A stretch of DNA of 64,000 bases from the NCBI RefSeq assembly GCF_013201545.1, contig NZ_CP053746.1:3189001-3253000 (forward strand), read 5' to 3'. Each line of letters starts with the position of its first letter. Position 1 is the stretch's first letter. Below the pieces are notes generated by a model. The model made no database searches. It worked only from the letters and a program-made list of their open reading frames with translations, and was not told the DNA's origin. Shown piece after piece: positions 40,380-50,457 of this stretch. Source of the DNA: Pseudomonas graminis (GTDB taxonomy: Bacteria > Pseudomonadota > Gammaproteobacteria > Pseudomonadales > Pseudomonadaceae). The position numbers were made by a program, and so were the translations under genes.

Positions 40380-42290
40380 TTATCGCTCCGTGCCTTTTGG
40401 CTGGTCGGTTTCAGGCTGGGCTGGTTCAGGCTCGGCGGCGTCCGGCGCGACCTGGACGGGAATCGCCGGCTTCGCGTCGGGTTTGACCCACCAGGTCACG
40501 GTGCCGATGTCGTAGAGCGGGGTTTTGCCCGGGTGACCCAGGTGATCCCAGTACGCCAAGCGCCAGGTCTTGATGTGCCAGTTCGGGATCACGTAGTAGC
40601 CCCACAGCAGCGCACGGTCGAGGGCGCGGGTGTGGTCGATCAGGCTCTGGCGCGAGTCGGCGTTGATCAGGCCGTTGACCAGCGCGTCGACCGCCGGGTC
40701 CTTGAGGCCGATCACGTTGTAGCTGCCCGGCTTGTCGGCGGCGGAGGAATCCCAGTATTCGCGCTGCTCGTTACCCGGCGAGCTCGATTGCGGGAAGCTG
40801 CCGACGATCATGTCGTAGTCCCGTGAGCGGCGGCGGGTGATGTACTGCGAAACGTCGACCCGGCGGATTTCCAGGTCGATGCCGATGTCGGCCAGGTTGC
40901 GTTTGTACGGCAGCAGCACACGCTCGAACTCGGTTTGGGCGAGGAGGAACTCGATGGTGACCGGCTTGCCGTCGGCGTCGACCATCTTGTCACCGACGAT
41001 TTTCCAGCCAGCCTCCTTGAGCAACTGAAACGCCTTGCGCTGCTGCTCGCGGATGATGCCGCTGCCATCGGTGACCGGCAGCTTGAACGCCTCGGTGAAC
41101 ACCGATTCCGGCAGCTTGCCGCGCAAGGGCTCGAGAATCTTCAGCTCGGCAGGCGTCGGCAGGCCTGTGGCGCCCATGTCGGAGTTGTCGAAATAGCTTT
41201 TGGTGCGGGTGTAGCTGCCGAAGAACAGCTGCTTGTTGGTCCACTCGAAGTCGAGCAACAGGCTGAGGGCCTGGCGCACGCGCACGTCCTGGAACATCGG
41301 CTTGCGCAGGTTGAAGATAAAGCCCTGCATGCCCTGAGGGTTGCCGTTGGGAATTTCTTCCTTGATCAGACGGCCTTCTCTGACCGCCGGTACGTCGTAG
41401 GCCGTGGCCCAGTTCTTCGCCGCCATTTCCTGCCAGAAGTCGAAAGCACCCGCTTTCAATGCTTCGAGGGCGACCGTGTTGTCGCGGTAGTAGTCAGTGG
41501 ACAACCGGTCGAAGTTGTAGAAGCCCTTGTTGATCGGCAGGTCCTTGCCCCAGTAATCCTTGACCCGCTCGTAGCGCACCGAGCGGCCGGCCTTGACCTC
41601 GACCACCTTGTACGGCCCGCTGCCCAGCGGAATTTCCAGGTTGCCCTTGCTGAAGTCGCGGGTGGCCCACCAATGTTTTGGCAATACCGGCAACTGGCCG
41701 AGGATCAGCGGCAATTCGCGGTTGTTGTTGTGCTTGAACTTGAACAGCACCGTGGTCGGGTTTTCGGCGACGGCCTGATCCACGTCCGCATAGTAACTGC
41801 GGTACAGCGGCGAGCCGTCCTTGATCAGGGTCTCGAAGCTGAACACCACGTCTTCGGCGCGCACCGGGTGGCCGTCGTTGAACTTCGCTTCGGGGCGCAG
41901 GTAGAAACGCACCCAGCTGTTGTCCGGGGCCTTTTCGATTTTGCCGGCGATCAGGCCGTACTCGGTGAACGGCTCGTCCAGGCCCTGGCGGGCGAGTGTG
42001 TCGTAGATCAAGCCGATGTCGTCGGCGGGCACGCCTTTGCTGATGAACGGGTTGAGGCTGTCGAAGCCGCCAAAACCGGCGCTGCGCAGGATTCCGCCTT
42101 TGGGCGCGTCCGGGTTCACGTAATCGAAGTGCTTGAAGTCGGCCGGGTACTTCGGCGCTTCGTTGTACAGGGTGATGGCGTGTTGCGGAGCCGCCTGGGC
42201 TGCACAGGTCACGCCCAGCAGCAGCGGGGCCAGCACGAACGGACTCAGAAACAGGCCGCCGGCGCGGGTGAGGGAGCGCAGGGCAGTCAT
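40380..42290 (-). CDS. nppA2: Peptide-type ABC importer binding protein 2
   Basis: A 636-residue periplasmic SBP of the DppA/OppA/YejA class, with a Sec signal peptide (about 1-35, [17 protein letters not shown]). Family features include [30 protein letters not shown] and RRVDVSQYI. The ATG at 42290 has GGAGAAA upstream and overlaps the nppA1 stop by 4 nt; the longer in-frame start is rejected. A C-terminal Pro/Glu-rich tail ([20 protein letters not shown]) is unusual and may be a flexible extension. Confidence 0.92.
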   Translation of the reverse strand: MTALRSLTRAGGLFLSPFVLAPLLLGVTCAAQAAPQHAITLYNEAPKYPADFKHFDYVNPDAPKGGILRSAGFGGFDSLNPFISKGVPADDIGLIYDTLARQGLDEPFTEYGLIAGKIEKAPDNSWVRFYLRPEAKFNDGHPVRAEDVVFSFETLIKDGSPLYRSYYADVDQAVAENPTTVLFKFKHNNNRELPLILGQLPVLPKHWWATRDFSKGNLEIPLGSGPYKVVEVKAGRSVRYERVKDYWGKDLPINKGFYNFDRLSTDYYRDNTVALEALKAGAFDFWQEMAAKNWATAYDVPAVREGRLIKEEIPNGNPQGMQGFIFNLRKPMFQDVRVRQALSLLLDFEWTNKQLFFGSYTRTKSYFDNSDMGATGLPTPAELKILEPLRGKLPESVFTEAFKLPVTDGSGIIREQQRKAFQLLKEAGWKIVGDKMVDADGKPVTIEFLLAQTEFERVLLPYKRNLADIGIDLEIRRVDVSQYITRRRSRDYDMIVGSFPQSSSPGNEQREYWDSSAADKPGSYNVIGLKDPAVDALVNGLINADSRQSLIDHTRALDRALLWGYYVIPNWHIKTWRLAYWDHLGHPGKTPLYDIGTVTWWVKPDAKPAIPVQVAPDAAEPEPAQPETDQPKGTER

Positions 42291-44116
42291 TGGGTTTTCT
42301 CCGAAGGCTTGAGCCACCACGCACGCAGGCCCAGGGTATAGGGCGGGGTGGTGACCATGGCGAACCGGTTGCGGTACGCCAGACGATGATTATTGAGGTA
42401 CCAGTTGGGGATCATGTAGTGCTGCCACAGCAACACGCGATCCAGGGCGCGGGTGGCCGCCACCTGGTCATCCCGGGTTTTTGCCGCCAGCAACTGGTTG
42501 AGCAGGTTGTCGACCACCGGGTTGGCAACACCCGCGTAATTTTTGCTGCCTTTGATGTTGGCCTGGCTGGAATGGAAATACTGCCATTGCTCCAGCCCCG
42601 GACTGAGGGTCTGGTTCAGGGTCATCAGAATCATGTCGAAATCGAACTGGTCCAGCCGCTGTTTGTACTGGGCGCGGTCGACGGTGCGCAGGTGGGCGTC
42701 GACGCCGATCCGCGTGAGGTCTTCGATGTAAGGCTGCAGGATTCGTTCTAGATTGGGATTGACCAGAAGTATTTCGAAACGCAACGGCTGGCCCGCGCGG
42801 TTGGTCAAGCCGCGCTCGGTGAACGTCCAGCCTGCGTCGGCCAGCAGCCCCAGCGCCTTGCGAATGGAATCCCGGGGCACGCCGCCGCCGTCGGTTTTTG
42901 ACACGGCGAAGGGCTGGGTGAACAGCCTGGCCGGCAGTTGTTCGCGGTAGGGCGCGAGCATGAGGAATTCTCGGCCGGCGGGCAGTCCGCTGGAGGTGAA
43001 TTCGCTGTTGGGGTAGTAGCTGGTCGAGCGCATGTAGGCGTCGTTGAACAGCGTGCGGTTGGTCCATTCGAAGTTGAACATCAGCCCCAGGGCCTCGCGC
43101 ACGCGGATGTCGGCGAACGCGCCGCGGCGGGTGTTCATGAACAGCCCTTGGGTCTGCGTGGGGATCTGGTGCGGGATCTGCGCCTTGATCACCTTGCCCT
43201 CGGTTACCGCCGGAAAGTCATAGCCGGTGAGCCAGTTTTTCGCCTGATGCTCAATGTAGATGTCGAACTCGCCCGCCTTGAACGCTTCGAACGCCACGTC
43301 GGCGTCGCGGTAGAACTCCACTTCCACCCGATTGAAGTTGTACTTGCCGCGGTTGACCGGCAGGTCCTTGCCCCAATAATCCTTCACGCGCTCGAACACC
43401 AGACTGCGCCCCGGCCGCACCTGGGTGATGCGATAGGGGCCGCTGCCCAGCGGGGGCTCGAAGGAGGTGGCCTTGAAGTCGCGGTTCTTCCAGTAATGCT
43501 GTGGCAGAACCGGCAGCTCGCCGAGGCGCAAAATCAATAATGGGTTGCCGGCGCGCTTGAACACAAAACGAATGCGGTGGCGGTTGAGGATGTCCACCCG
43601 CTGCACTTCCTGAAGCGCGGTGCGGTACTGCGGGTGGCCGTCCTTCAACAGCGTCCGGTAGGAAAACGCCACGTCGTAGGCGGTAATCCGCTTGCCGTCG
43701 TGAAAGCGCGCTTCGGGGCGCAGGTTGAACACCACCCAGCTGCGGTCGTCGCTGTACTCGACGGTCTTGGCGATCAGGCCATAGCTGGAGGTGGGTTCAT
43801 CGCCGGACGGGTCGTATTGGCCTGTGCCGACCATCAGCGGTTCGTTGAGTTCGCTGACGCCGTATTGGCCGAAGTTGGCCGTCGAAATCGGGCTGCTGCC
43901 CTTGAAGGTGTAGGGGTTGAGGGTGTCGAACGTGCCGTTGGCCATGATTCGCAGGGTGCCAGCTTTCGGCGCCTCAGGATTGACCCAGTCGAAATGCGTG
44001 AAACTGGCAGGGTACTTGAGGACGCCGAATTGTGCGTAACCATGGCTTTCGCTGATGGTCGCGGCGGCTGTCGTGCTCAAGACCAGGCTGAAAGTCAGCA
44101 GCAGGTGACGTATCAA
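42287..44116 (-). CDS. nppA1: Peptide-type ABC importer binding protein 1
   Basis: A 609-residue periplasmic SBP, paralogous to the next gene across its length (both have [54 protein letters not shown] and [24 protein letters not shown]). Signal peptide at about 1-19 (MIRHLLLTFSLVLSTTAAA). First gene of the operon. Two SBPs sharing one translocator suggests a widened substrate range. Confidence 0.92.
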   Translation of the reverse strand: MIRHLLLTFSLVLSTTAAATISESHGYAQFGVLKYPASFTHFDWVNPEAPKAGTLRIMANGTFDTLNPYTFKGSSPISTANFGQYGVSELNEPLMVGTGQYDPSGDEPTSSYGLIAKTVEYSDDRSWVVFNLRPEARFHDGKRITAYDVAFSYRTLLKDGHPQYRTALQEVQRVDILNRHRIRFVFKRAGNPLLILRLGELPVLPQHYWKNRDFKATSFEPPLGSGPYRITQVRPGRSLVFERVKDYWGKDLPVNRGKYNFNRVEVEFYRDADVAFEAFKAGEFDIYIEHQAKNWLTGYDFPAVTEGKVIKAQIPHQIPTQTQGLFMNTRRGAFADIRVREALGLMFNFEWTNRTLFNDAYMRSTSYYPNSEFTSSGLPAGREFLMLAPYREQLPARLFTQPFAVSKTDGGGVPRDSIRKALGLLADAGWTFTERGLTNRAGQPLRFEILLVNPNLERILQPYIEDLTRIGVDAHLRTVDRAQYKQRLDQFDFDMILMTLNQTLSPGLEQWQYFHSSQANIKGSKNYAGVANPVVDNLLNQLLAAKTRDDQVAATRALDRVLLWQHYMIPNWYLNNHRLAYRNRFAMVTTPPYTLGLRAWWLKPSEKTQ

Positions 44117-44237
44117 GTCGGCGGTCGATCCAGGCAGCGGTCGGTCACAGTAACAGCTTGTATCGGCTGGAAAAAGGGTGGGGCGGAGGTGTCAGGCCGA
44201 CGCTCCTGGACGGAGCGACGGCGCGGAGGGCGTTAGA

Positions 44238-45851
44238 TCAATGCGGCAGGTACACCGTCAACGTCTGCCCTGGCTTGAGGGCCTGGCCGCTGCGCGGGTT
44301 CCAGCGCTTGAGGTGCTGCATTTCGACGTTGAAGCGCTTGGCGACGAGGTACATCGAATCGCCTTTCTGGATCTTGTACTGCATCGATTTCTTGCCGGCG
44401 TCTTCGCCCCTGGCGCTGTTGTCGGCCTTGGCCACGGCGCGGGAGCTGGCTTTCGCCAGTTTGCTGTTGTCCTGCATGACCAGCGTCTGGCCGACCTTAA
44501 GGTTCTGGCCGGACAGCTTGTTCCAGTGCTGCAAATCCTTGACGTCTACCCTGTTGATGCGCGCGATCTGCACTAGGTTGTCGCCCTTCTTCACCCTGTA
44601 GCTGCGGGTGCGCGCGGGCTTCTCGTCCACCTCGGCGACTTCTTCGAACACTGGCATCGCAAATTGCATGCCCGGTTGTACCGGAATCGTCAGCGCCTGG
44701 CCGCGTTTCACCTGGTTGCCGGACAGCTTGTTGATGTCCTTGAGCGTGCTGGTCGACACCTTGTAGCGGCTGGCGATGCTGGCCAGGCTGTCGCCCGGAC
44801 GCACGCGGTACTGCTGCCAGTCGACTAGCTCTTCAGGCTTCATGTTCGACAGGTTGGTGGTCAGCAACTGGGATTTCGAGGTTGGCACCAGCAGGTGTTG
44901 CGGGCCGTCGATGGTCAGGCGCTTCTTGAACGCCGGGTTGAGCTGCACCAGCTCGTCTTCATCGATGTTCGCCATGGCGGCGACCTTCGACAGGTCCATG
45001 CGCTGATTCAGCTCGACCACCTGAAAGTACGGCTTGTTGTCGATCGGGCTGAGGTTGACGCCGTAAGCATCCGGCGACATGACCACCTGGGACAGCGCCA
45101 GCAGCTTGGGCACGTAGTCGCGGGTTTCCTGTGGCAGCGGCAGGTTCCAGTAATCGGTGGGCAGGTTGAGCTTGTCGTTGCGCTCGATGGCGCGGCTGAC
45201 TGTGCCTTCGCCGGCGTTATAGGCCGCCAGGGCCAGCAGCCAGTCGCCGTTGAACATGTCGTGCAGCTTGGTCAGGTAGTCCAGCGCTGCCGTGGTGGAC
45301 GCCGTGATGTCCCGACGGCCGTCGTAGAAATTGGTCTGACGCAGGTTGAAGTAGCGGCCGGTGGATGGAATGAACTGCCAGATCCCCGCCGCATCGCTGC
45401 GTGACAAGGCCATCGGGTTGTATGCGCTCTCGATCACCGGCAGCAGCGCCAGTTCGAGGGGCATATTGCGCTCTTCCAGTCGCTCGACGATGTAGTGCAT
45501 GTACAGGCTGCCACGGTTACCGGCCGTTTCGAGGAACGACGGATTGTTGGCGTACCAGAGACGCTGTTGATCGATACGTGGGTTCTGGTCGTTGCCGTCC
45601 TGCAGCTGGAAACCCTGACGCATTCGCTCCCAGACATCGTGGGGCGGGGCCAGCGGCACAGGTTTGCGCGCAATATAAACAGGTTTCGGCTTGGTACTGG
45701 CGACGGGATGAGACGTGCTGCTGCCATGCCCGGATTCGAGGCTGCCGGTGCTCTGGCAGCCTGCCAGTGTCGCGCTCGCGACCACCGCGATCGCCTGGGC
45801 CAACCGAGTCAATGTGTCGGAATTGAAGGTTTTACGTATAGATGACGACAT
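44238..45851 (-). CDS. mltD: Membrane-bound lytic murein transglycosylase D
   Basis: A peptidoglycan-cleaving lipoprotein of 537 residues. The lipobox LAGC gives acylated Cys32. The SLT domain (about 110-230) has the catalytic Glu in LPVIESAYNPMA and motifs AAGIWQFIPSTG and ALAAYNAGEGTV. Three LysM repeats (about 345-390, 415-460 and 490-535) bind glycan strands; each starts with a YxVxxGD-like motif (YRVRPGDSL, YRVKKGDNL, YKIQKGDSM). Flanked by nppA1 and gloB as in other Pseudomonas. Confidence 0.95.
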   Translation of the reverse strand: MSSSIRKTFNSDTLTRLAQAIAVVASATLAGCQSTGSLESGHGSSTSHPVASTKPKPVYIARKPVPLAPPHDVWERMRQGFQLQDGNDQNPRIDQQRLWYANNPSFLETAGNRGSLYMHYIVERLEERNMPLELALLPVIESAYNPMALSRSDAAGIWQFIPSTGRYFNLRQTNFYDGRRDITASTTAALDYLTKLHDMFNGDWLLALAAYNAGEGTVSRAIERNDKLNLPTDYWNLPLPQETRDYVPKLLALSQVVMSPDAYGVNLSPIDNKPYFQVVELNQRMDLSKVAAMANIDEDELVQLNPAFKKRLTIDGPQHLLVPTSKSQLLTTNLSNMKPEELVDWQQYRVRPGDSLASIASRYKVSTSTLKDINKLSGNQVKRGQALTIPVQPGMQFAMPVFEEVAEVDEKPARTRSYRVKKGDNLVQIARINRVDVKDLQHWNKLSGQNLKVGQTLVMQDNSKLAKASSRAVAKADNSARGEDAGKKSMQYKIQKGDSMYLVAKRFNVEMQHLKRWNPRSGQALKPGQTLTVYLPH

Positions 45852-45950
45852 TGGCTGGGGGATAGTTCCAGGCGAAAATGTCGGGCGATTCTAGAAAGTG
45901 GCTGCTGAACGGTCAACCTTTCAGAATTTCCGTGCTGATTCGCAGCCCGT

Positions 45951-46730
45951 TTAGAACTTATCTTTCCATGCCCGCAGCACGGCAAAGACCTCTGTGGGCG
46001 TTACGTTGAGGGTTCCGCTCCGTTCGTCTGCTTTTTGTTTCACGGAGATGACGGCGGCGCGCAGAAACGGATTGGTTTTGCGCTCCAGTGCCAGTGTCGA
46101 CGGCACGCTGATGCGATTTTGCGCACGCCATTGCGTTACTTGCTCGAAACGTTGCAGCACGTCGGCGTTGTCCGGCTCGACCGCGACAGCAAAGCGCAGA
46201 TTGCTCAGGGTGTATTCGTGGGCGCAGTAGACGAGGGTGCTGTCGGGCAGCTCGGCGAGTCGGCTGAGGGAATGGTGCATCTGCTGCGGGGTGCCTTCGA
46301 ACAAGCGGCCGCAACCGGCGGCGAACAGTGTGTCGCCGCAGAACAGCAGCGGCTGTTCTGCGTCGGCATGGTAAAAGGCGATGTGGCCCAGGGTGTGGCC
46401 GGGAACCGCATGGACGACACATGTCAGGCCGAGTACGGTGAGCTGATCGTTGTCGGACAGGGCCACGTCCCGCGCCGGAATGTTCTCGTTGGCCGGGCCG
46501 TACACCTTGGCGCCGGTGAGCGTTTTGAGTTGCGCGACGCCGCCGGTGTGGTCGGCGTGGTGGTGAGTGATGAGTATGTCGGTCAGGCGCCAGTCCGGGT
46601 TGCGCTCAAGCCAGGCAATGACCGGAGCGGCGTCGCCCGGGTCAACCACGGCGCAGCACTTGGCGGCATTGTCTTGTAACAACCAGATGTAGTTATCGCT
46701 GAAAGCGGGCAGGGCATCGACCTGTATCAT
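45951..46730 (-). CDS. gloB: Hydroxyacylglutathione hydrolase (glyoxalase II)
   Basis: Hydrolyses S-D-lactoylglutathione to D-lactate and glutathione in methylglyoxal detoxification; 259 residues. The metallo-beta-lactamase metal motif is [10 protein letters not shown] (55-64), with other ligands in GHTLGHIAF (about 114) and [13 protein letters not shown] (about 134), and the C-terminal [11 protein letters not shown]. The ATG at 46730 ([14 protein letters not shown]) is the family start. Divergent from the methyltransferase gene. Confidence 0.96.
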   Translation of the reverse strand: MIQVDALPAFSDNYIWLLQDNAAKCCAVVDPGDAAPVIAWLERNPDWRLTDILITHHHADHTGGVAQLKTLTGAKVYGPANENIPARDVALSDNDQLTVLGLTCVVHAVPGHTLGHIAFYHADAEQPLLFCGDTLFAAGCGRLFEGTPQQMHHSLSRLAELPDSTLVYCAHEYTLSNLRFAVAVEPDNADVLQRFEQVTQWRAQNRISVPSTLALERKTNPFLRAAVISVKQKADERSGTLNVTPTEVFAVLRAWKDKF

Positions 46731-46829
46731 GGCGCGGTTCGCTTGGCTGGAAACATAGAGAAGCATCTTAGGGTCTGAACTGACTCGAGGCGAGTCTCTA
46801 TCGCAATGACCTTCTCATGGAGACCGGAA

Positions 46830-47588
46830 ATGACCGATGAAGCGTTCGCCCAGGCCGATCCCGAGTGGCTTGAGCTGATCAGCGCCGCCCGCGACTGGCT
46901 GTCCGGGCCCCTGGGGCAGTTGTTGCTGGAAGAAGAAAGCCGCGTGCTGGAGCAAGAGCTCGAGCGTTTTTTCGGCGGCTATCTGGTGCATTACGGTCCG
47001 TCCGCGCAAACCCCGCCGGCCGCAAAGCAGGTGCAGCGCAACGTACGGCTCGGCGCACCGTTGCCGGGTGTCGAGATTGTCTGCGAAGAGCAGGCCTGGC
47101 CGTTGAGCGAGCACGCCGCCGATGTGGTGGTCATGCAGCATGGCCTGGATTTCTGCCTGTCGCCCCACGGCCTGTTGCGCGAAGCCGCCAGCAGCGTGCG
47201 GCCCGGCGGGCACCTGGTGATCGTCGGCATCAACCCCTGGAGCACTTGGGGCATTCGTCATTTTTTCGCCAACGACGCCCTGCGCAGGGCGCGTTGCATC
47301 TCGCCTTCGCGGGTTGGTGACTGGCTCAACCTGCTGGGCTTCGCGCTGGAGAAACGCCGCTTCGGGTGCTATCGTCCGCCGCTTGCTTCGCCCAAGTGGC
47401 AGGCCCGTCTGGCCGGACTCGAACGTCTCGGCGATGGCTGGCAAAGTCCCGGCGGCGGCTTCTATCTATTGATCGCACGCAAAATGAGCGTAGGGCTGCG
47501 ACCTGTGCGCATGCCGCGCCGCGAGCCGATGGGCAAATTGCTGCCGCTGCCGATGGCCAAGGTCAATCGGCGCACGCCCGAGCCTTGA
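46830..47588 (+). CDS. Class I SAM-dependent methyltransferase
   Basis: A 252-residue protein of the Methyltransf_11 type. The glycine-rich SAM motif I is not well preserved; the later motifs VRLGAPLPGVEIV, LSEHAADVVVMQHGLDFCLSP and SVRPGGHLVIVGINPWSTWG support the fold. It lies between gloB and rnhA, a place conserved in Pseudomonas; the substrate is unknown to me. ATG 46830 (MTDEAFAQADPEWLE) has GGAGA 7 nt upstream and is preferred over ATG 46806. Confidence 0.85.
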   Translation: MTDEAFAQADPEWLELISAARDWLSGPLGQLLLEEESRVLEQELERFFGGYLVHYGPSAQTPPAAKQVQRNVRLGAPLPGVEIVCEEQAWPLSEHAADVVVMQHGLDFCLSPHGLLREAASSVRPGGHLVIVGINPWSTWGIRHFFANDALRRARCISPSRVGDWLNLLGFALEKRRFGCYRPPLASPKWQARLAGLERLGDGWQSPGGGFYLLIARKMSVGLRPVRMPRREPMGKLLPLPMAKVNRRTPEP

Positions 47589-47633
47589 TCCATCGGCGGG
47601 CGCCACGCTTTCTCAATTTCTGGAAACATCGTA

Positions 47634-48086
<453 letters not shown>

Positions 48087-48276
48087 CTTGCATTGAGTAT
48101 TGCAGGAGATCTCTGTCGATCGAACGCCGCGTTGTACGGCAGTGAATGCGCTTCCACAGATTTTTGCGTGCGCTGAAGATTATGGTCGCTACTACAGTGG
48201 TGTCCGTCGCCCGAGGGGAGCGCACATCCCAAAACCCCCATGCTAATATCCGCGCCTGAAGCTGAGGCGGTAGGCA

Positions 48277-49047
48277 ATGACTGTACAAAACATCATCACT
48301 GAACGAAGGGTTGTCCTCGATACCGAGACCACCGGTATGCCCGTCACCGACGGCCACCGGGTTATCGAAATCGGCTGCGTCGAGCTGATTGGCCGACGTC
48401 TGACCGGGCGGCATTTCCACGTTTACCTGCAACCGGACCGGGAGAGTGACGAGGGCGCCATTGGCGTTCACGGCATCACCGACCAGTTCCTGATCGGCAA
48501 GCCGCGTTTCGCTGAAGTGGCCGACGAATTCTTCGAGTTCGTCAAAGGCGCTCAGCTGATCATCCACAACGCGGCGTTCGACGTTGGCTTTCTGAACAAC
48601 GAATTCGCCCTGATCGGCCAGCACGATCGCGCCAACCTGAGCAATTACTGCACGATCCTCGACACCCTGGCGATGGCCCGCGAACGTCACCCGGGCCAGC
48701 GCAACAGCCTCGATGCGCTGTGCAAACGCTACGACGTCGACAACTCTGGCCGCGAGCTGCACGGCGCCTTGCTCGACTCCGAGATTCTCGCCGAAGTCTA
48801 TCTGGCGATGACCGGTGGCCAGACGACCCTGTCGCTGGCCGGCAACAACGACGGTGAGGGCGGCGCCGACCGTCCTTCCGAGATCCGACGGATCGCCAAT
48901 CGCACGCCGGGCCGCATCATCATCGCCAGCGAGTCAGAGTTGGCGGAGCACGAGGCGCGCCTGGCTGTTATCGCCAAATCCGCCGGTGCCCCGGCGCTGT
49001 GGACCCAGTTGCTCGAAGCCCAGCATCAAGCCCAGGCCGAAGCCTGA
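48277..49047 (+). CDS. dnaQ: DNA polymerase III epsilon subunit (3'-5' proofreading)
   Basis: The replicative proofreading exonuclease; 256 residues. Exo motifs: VVLDTETTGM (about 12-21, DxE), HNAAFDVGFLNNE (about 97-109) and HGALLDSEILAEVY (about 161-174). A Q-linker-like region and the alpha-binding tail make up the C-terminus. A possible -10 box TAATAT is at 48244-48249. The rnhA-dnaQ neighbourhood is the standard one. Confidence 0.96.
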   Translation: MTVQNIITERRVVLDTETTGMPVTDGHRVIEIGCVELIGRRLTGRHFHVYLQPDRESDEGAIGVHGITDQFLIGKPRFAEVADEFFEFVKGAQLIIHNAAFDVGFLNNEFALIGQHDRANLSNYCTILDTLAMARERHPGQRNSLDALCKRYDVDNSGRELHGALLDSEILAEVYLAMTGGQTTLSLAGNNDGEGGADRPSEIRRIANRTPGRIIIASESELAEHEARLAVIAKSAGAPALWTQLLEAQHQAQAEA

Positions 49048-49084
49048 CGATGAACGCCGCGCACTCTCGGAGCAAACACAGCAA

Positions 49085-49194
49085 GTGTGGGGGTGACCGA
49101 GGTGGCGCTCCACCTTGTTCACGAAGACGGTATTCCAGGCGCTACGGATGTACCGGATGTGAGGGCCTCTTCGCGAGCAAGCTAGCTGCCACAA
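49085..49194 (+). repeat. Degenerate REP doublet after dnaQ
   Basis: TGTGGGGGTGACCGAGGTGG CGCTCCACC begins the element (from 49085) and TTCGCGAGCAAGCTAGCTGC CACA ends it. The first REP resembles the one at 15727 and the second resembles the REPIN group; it looks like a decayed REPIN. Confidence 0.65.
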
Positions 49195-49241
49195 GTCATC
49201 AGTCGGCAAATACATCTGCGGTTGTTCGATGAGAGAGGCCC

Positions 49242-49829
49242 ATGGTGAACACGTCCAGCCCGACGTTCAGCATTCGTGTTGCTGACGAGTGCTTCGAAGA
49301 CTACATCCTCAACAGCGAATTCACCTTCACCGTCACCGGTTACGCACGGGTGCAGATCGGCGAGCCAGTAGCGCACTGGCACGTCGATGCGGTCGAGCCT
49401 TACCTGAAAAACTACGGCATCGATTCAGAAGAGTTCTGCGATTATCGGGACGCCGCCGACAGCACTGTGCTGGTGGCCTGGCTTGACGAACAGCCTGTGG
49501 GGCATGTGGTGGTCAGTCAGCACTGGAATGGCTTCGCCCATATCGATGAGCTGGCAGTGGACACTGGGGCGCGGCGCAATGGCGTGGCGCGAAAGCTGCT
49601 GGACGTGGCTCAGTTCTGGAGCCGCAAGCGCGGTCTGCCGGGCATCACCCTGGAAACCCAGAACAATAATCTGGAGGCGTGCCGGCTATATGAGCGCTAC
49701 GGATTTGTGGTCGGCGGGGTGGATCATCTGCGTTATCGCGCGATAGATCCGGCGACGCAGGAAACGGCTATTTTCTGGTACCTGCTGTTCGACGTGCCGG
49801 GCGTCGATCACTGTGGCAAGCCCCTCTAA
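49242..49829 (+). CDS. GNAT-family N-acetyltransferase
   Basis: A 195-residue acetyl-CoA-dependent acetyltransferase. The acetyl-CoA-binding motif A reads HIDELAVDTGARRNGVARKL (about 106-125) with the Q/RxxGxG/A loop as RRNGVA, and motif B is ACRLYERYGFVVGG. The C-terminal pattern (YGFVVGGVD...AIFWYLLF) resembles streptothricin acetyltransferases, so an amine or peptide antibiotic could be a substrate, but this is only a resemblance. It stands alone after dnaQ. Confidence 0.85.
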   Translation: MVNTSSPTFSIRVADECFEDYILNSEFTFTVTGYARVQIGEPVAHWHVDAVEPYLKNYGIDSEEFCDYRDAADSTVLVAWLDEQPVGHVVVSQHWNGFAHIDELAVDTGARRNGVARKLLDVAQFWSRKRGLPGITLETQNNNLEACRLYERYGFVVGGVDHLRYRAIDPATQETAIFWYLLFDVPGVDHCGKPL

Positions 49830-49839
49830 CCGGACTCGT

Positions 49840-49860
49840 GGCCGCGCGAGTTGCGCGGCC
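49840..49860. terminator. Bidirectional hairpin between convergent genes
   Basis: GGCCGCGC/GCGCGGCC with loop GAGTT, 11 nt after the GNAT stop and 31 nt from the convergent small gene. No T tract, so termination strength is uncertain. Confidence 0.5.
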
Positions 49861-49891
49861 TGTGGGGAGAGAGGCGGGCTTGCAGGGTGTT

Positions 49892-50104
49892 TCAATGCTC
49901 TCGTATGAGCTTGACCTTGCCCTGAATCAACTCGAATTCCTCTCCGCCCAAATGTTTGACGCGGTCGCCAATGGCCAGGCGATAGGTGGAAACGGGCTCC
50001 TTGCCATCAACCTCGTCAGGCTGTGATTCACGGAATTCATGCACCGAGTAAACGCGACCCTCCGCATCCCTCGCATGAAATTGCCCAACTAGAACTGAAG
50101 CCAT
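49892..50104 (-). CDS. Conserved small hypothetical protein
   Basis: A 70-residue soluble protein, MASVLVGQFHARDAEGRVYS..., with a mix of charged and beta-prone residues and the pattern YRLAIGDRVKHLGGEEFELI, which looks like a small beta-barrel. I do not recognise a function. The start has AGAGGTTACAAAGCAA upstream, a weak match to a ribosome site. Convergent with the GNAT gene. Confidence 0.7.
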   Translation of the reverse strand: MASVLVGQFHARDAEGRVYSVHEFRESQPDEVDGKEPVSTYRLAIGDRVKHLGGEEFELIQGKVKLIREH

Positions 50105-50202
50105 TTGCTTTGTAACCTCTGGAAATAACTGCTCGTTTTCGCTCGCATCCTAACACCGCGAGTGAATAAACCGTGGCCGCTTGTAAGGTAATTCCTAAAT
50201 TT

Positions 50203-50457
50203 CTACAGGGACCTTATTCGCCTAAGGCAGTCAGACCGCCGTTTCAAGAGGTAGTTTTCGCCGCGTAAAAAATAGTCGCGACCAACGGTAGCGCCGGGAT
50301 CGAGGGCCCTGTCGATGAACGCGCTGAAGGCCAACGCTTCAGGATCGAACCTTTCGATGATCAGCAACGGAAAAACAACGCAGAATGTCGCACCTGTTTC
50401 ATCTATAACTGTTGTTTCCTCCCACAGCAGAAGGTCCGTTTCATGAGCCAGGTTCAT
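50203..50457 (-). CDS. Possible small hypothetical protein overlapping the FMN reductase start
   Basis: An 84-residue ORF from ATG 50457 whose first five codons overlap the start of the convergent-strand FMN reductase gene (50443). The sequence (ETTVIDETGATFCVVFPLLI, then an acidic/hydrophobic stretch and a basic end KRRSDCLRRIRSL) reads like a real protein and uses a region with no other gene. There is no known family in my memory. The frame stays open to 51072, but that part is antisense to the reductase. An alternative is that it starts later at a TTG/GTG. Confidence 0.4.
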   Translation of the reverse strand: MNLAHETDLLLWEETTVIDETGATFCVVFPLLIIERFDPEALAFSAFIDRALDPGATVGRDYFLRGENYLLKRRSDCLRRIRSL

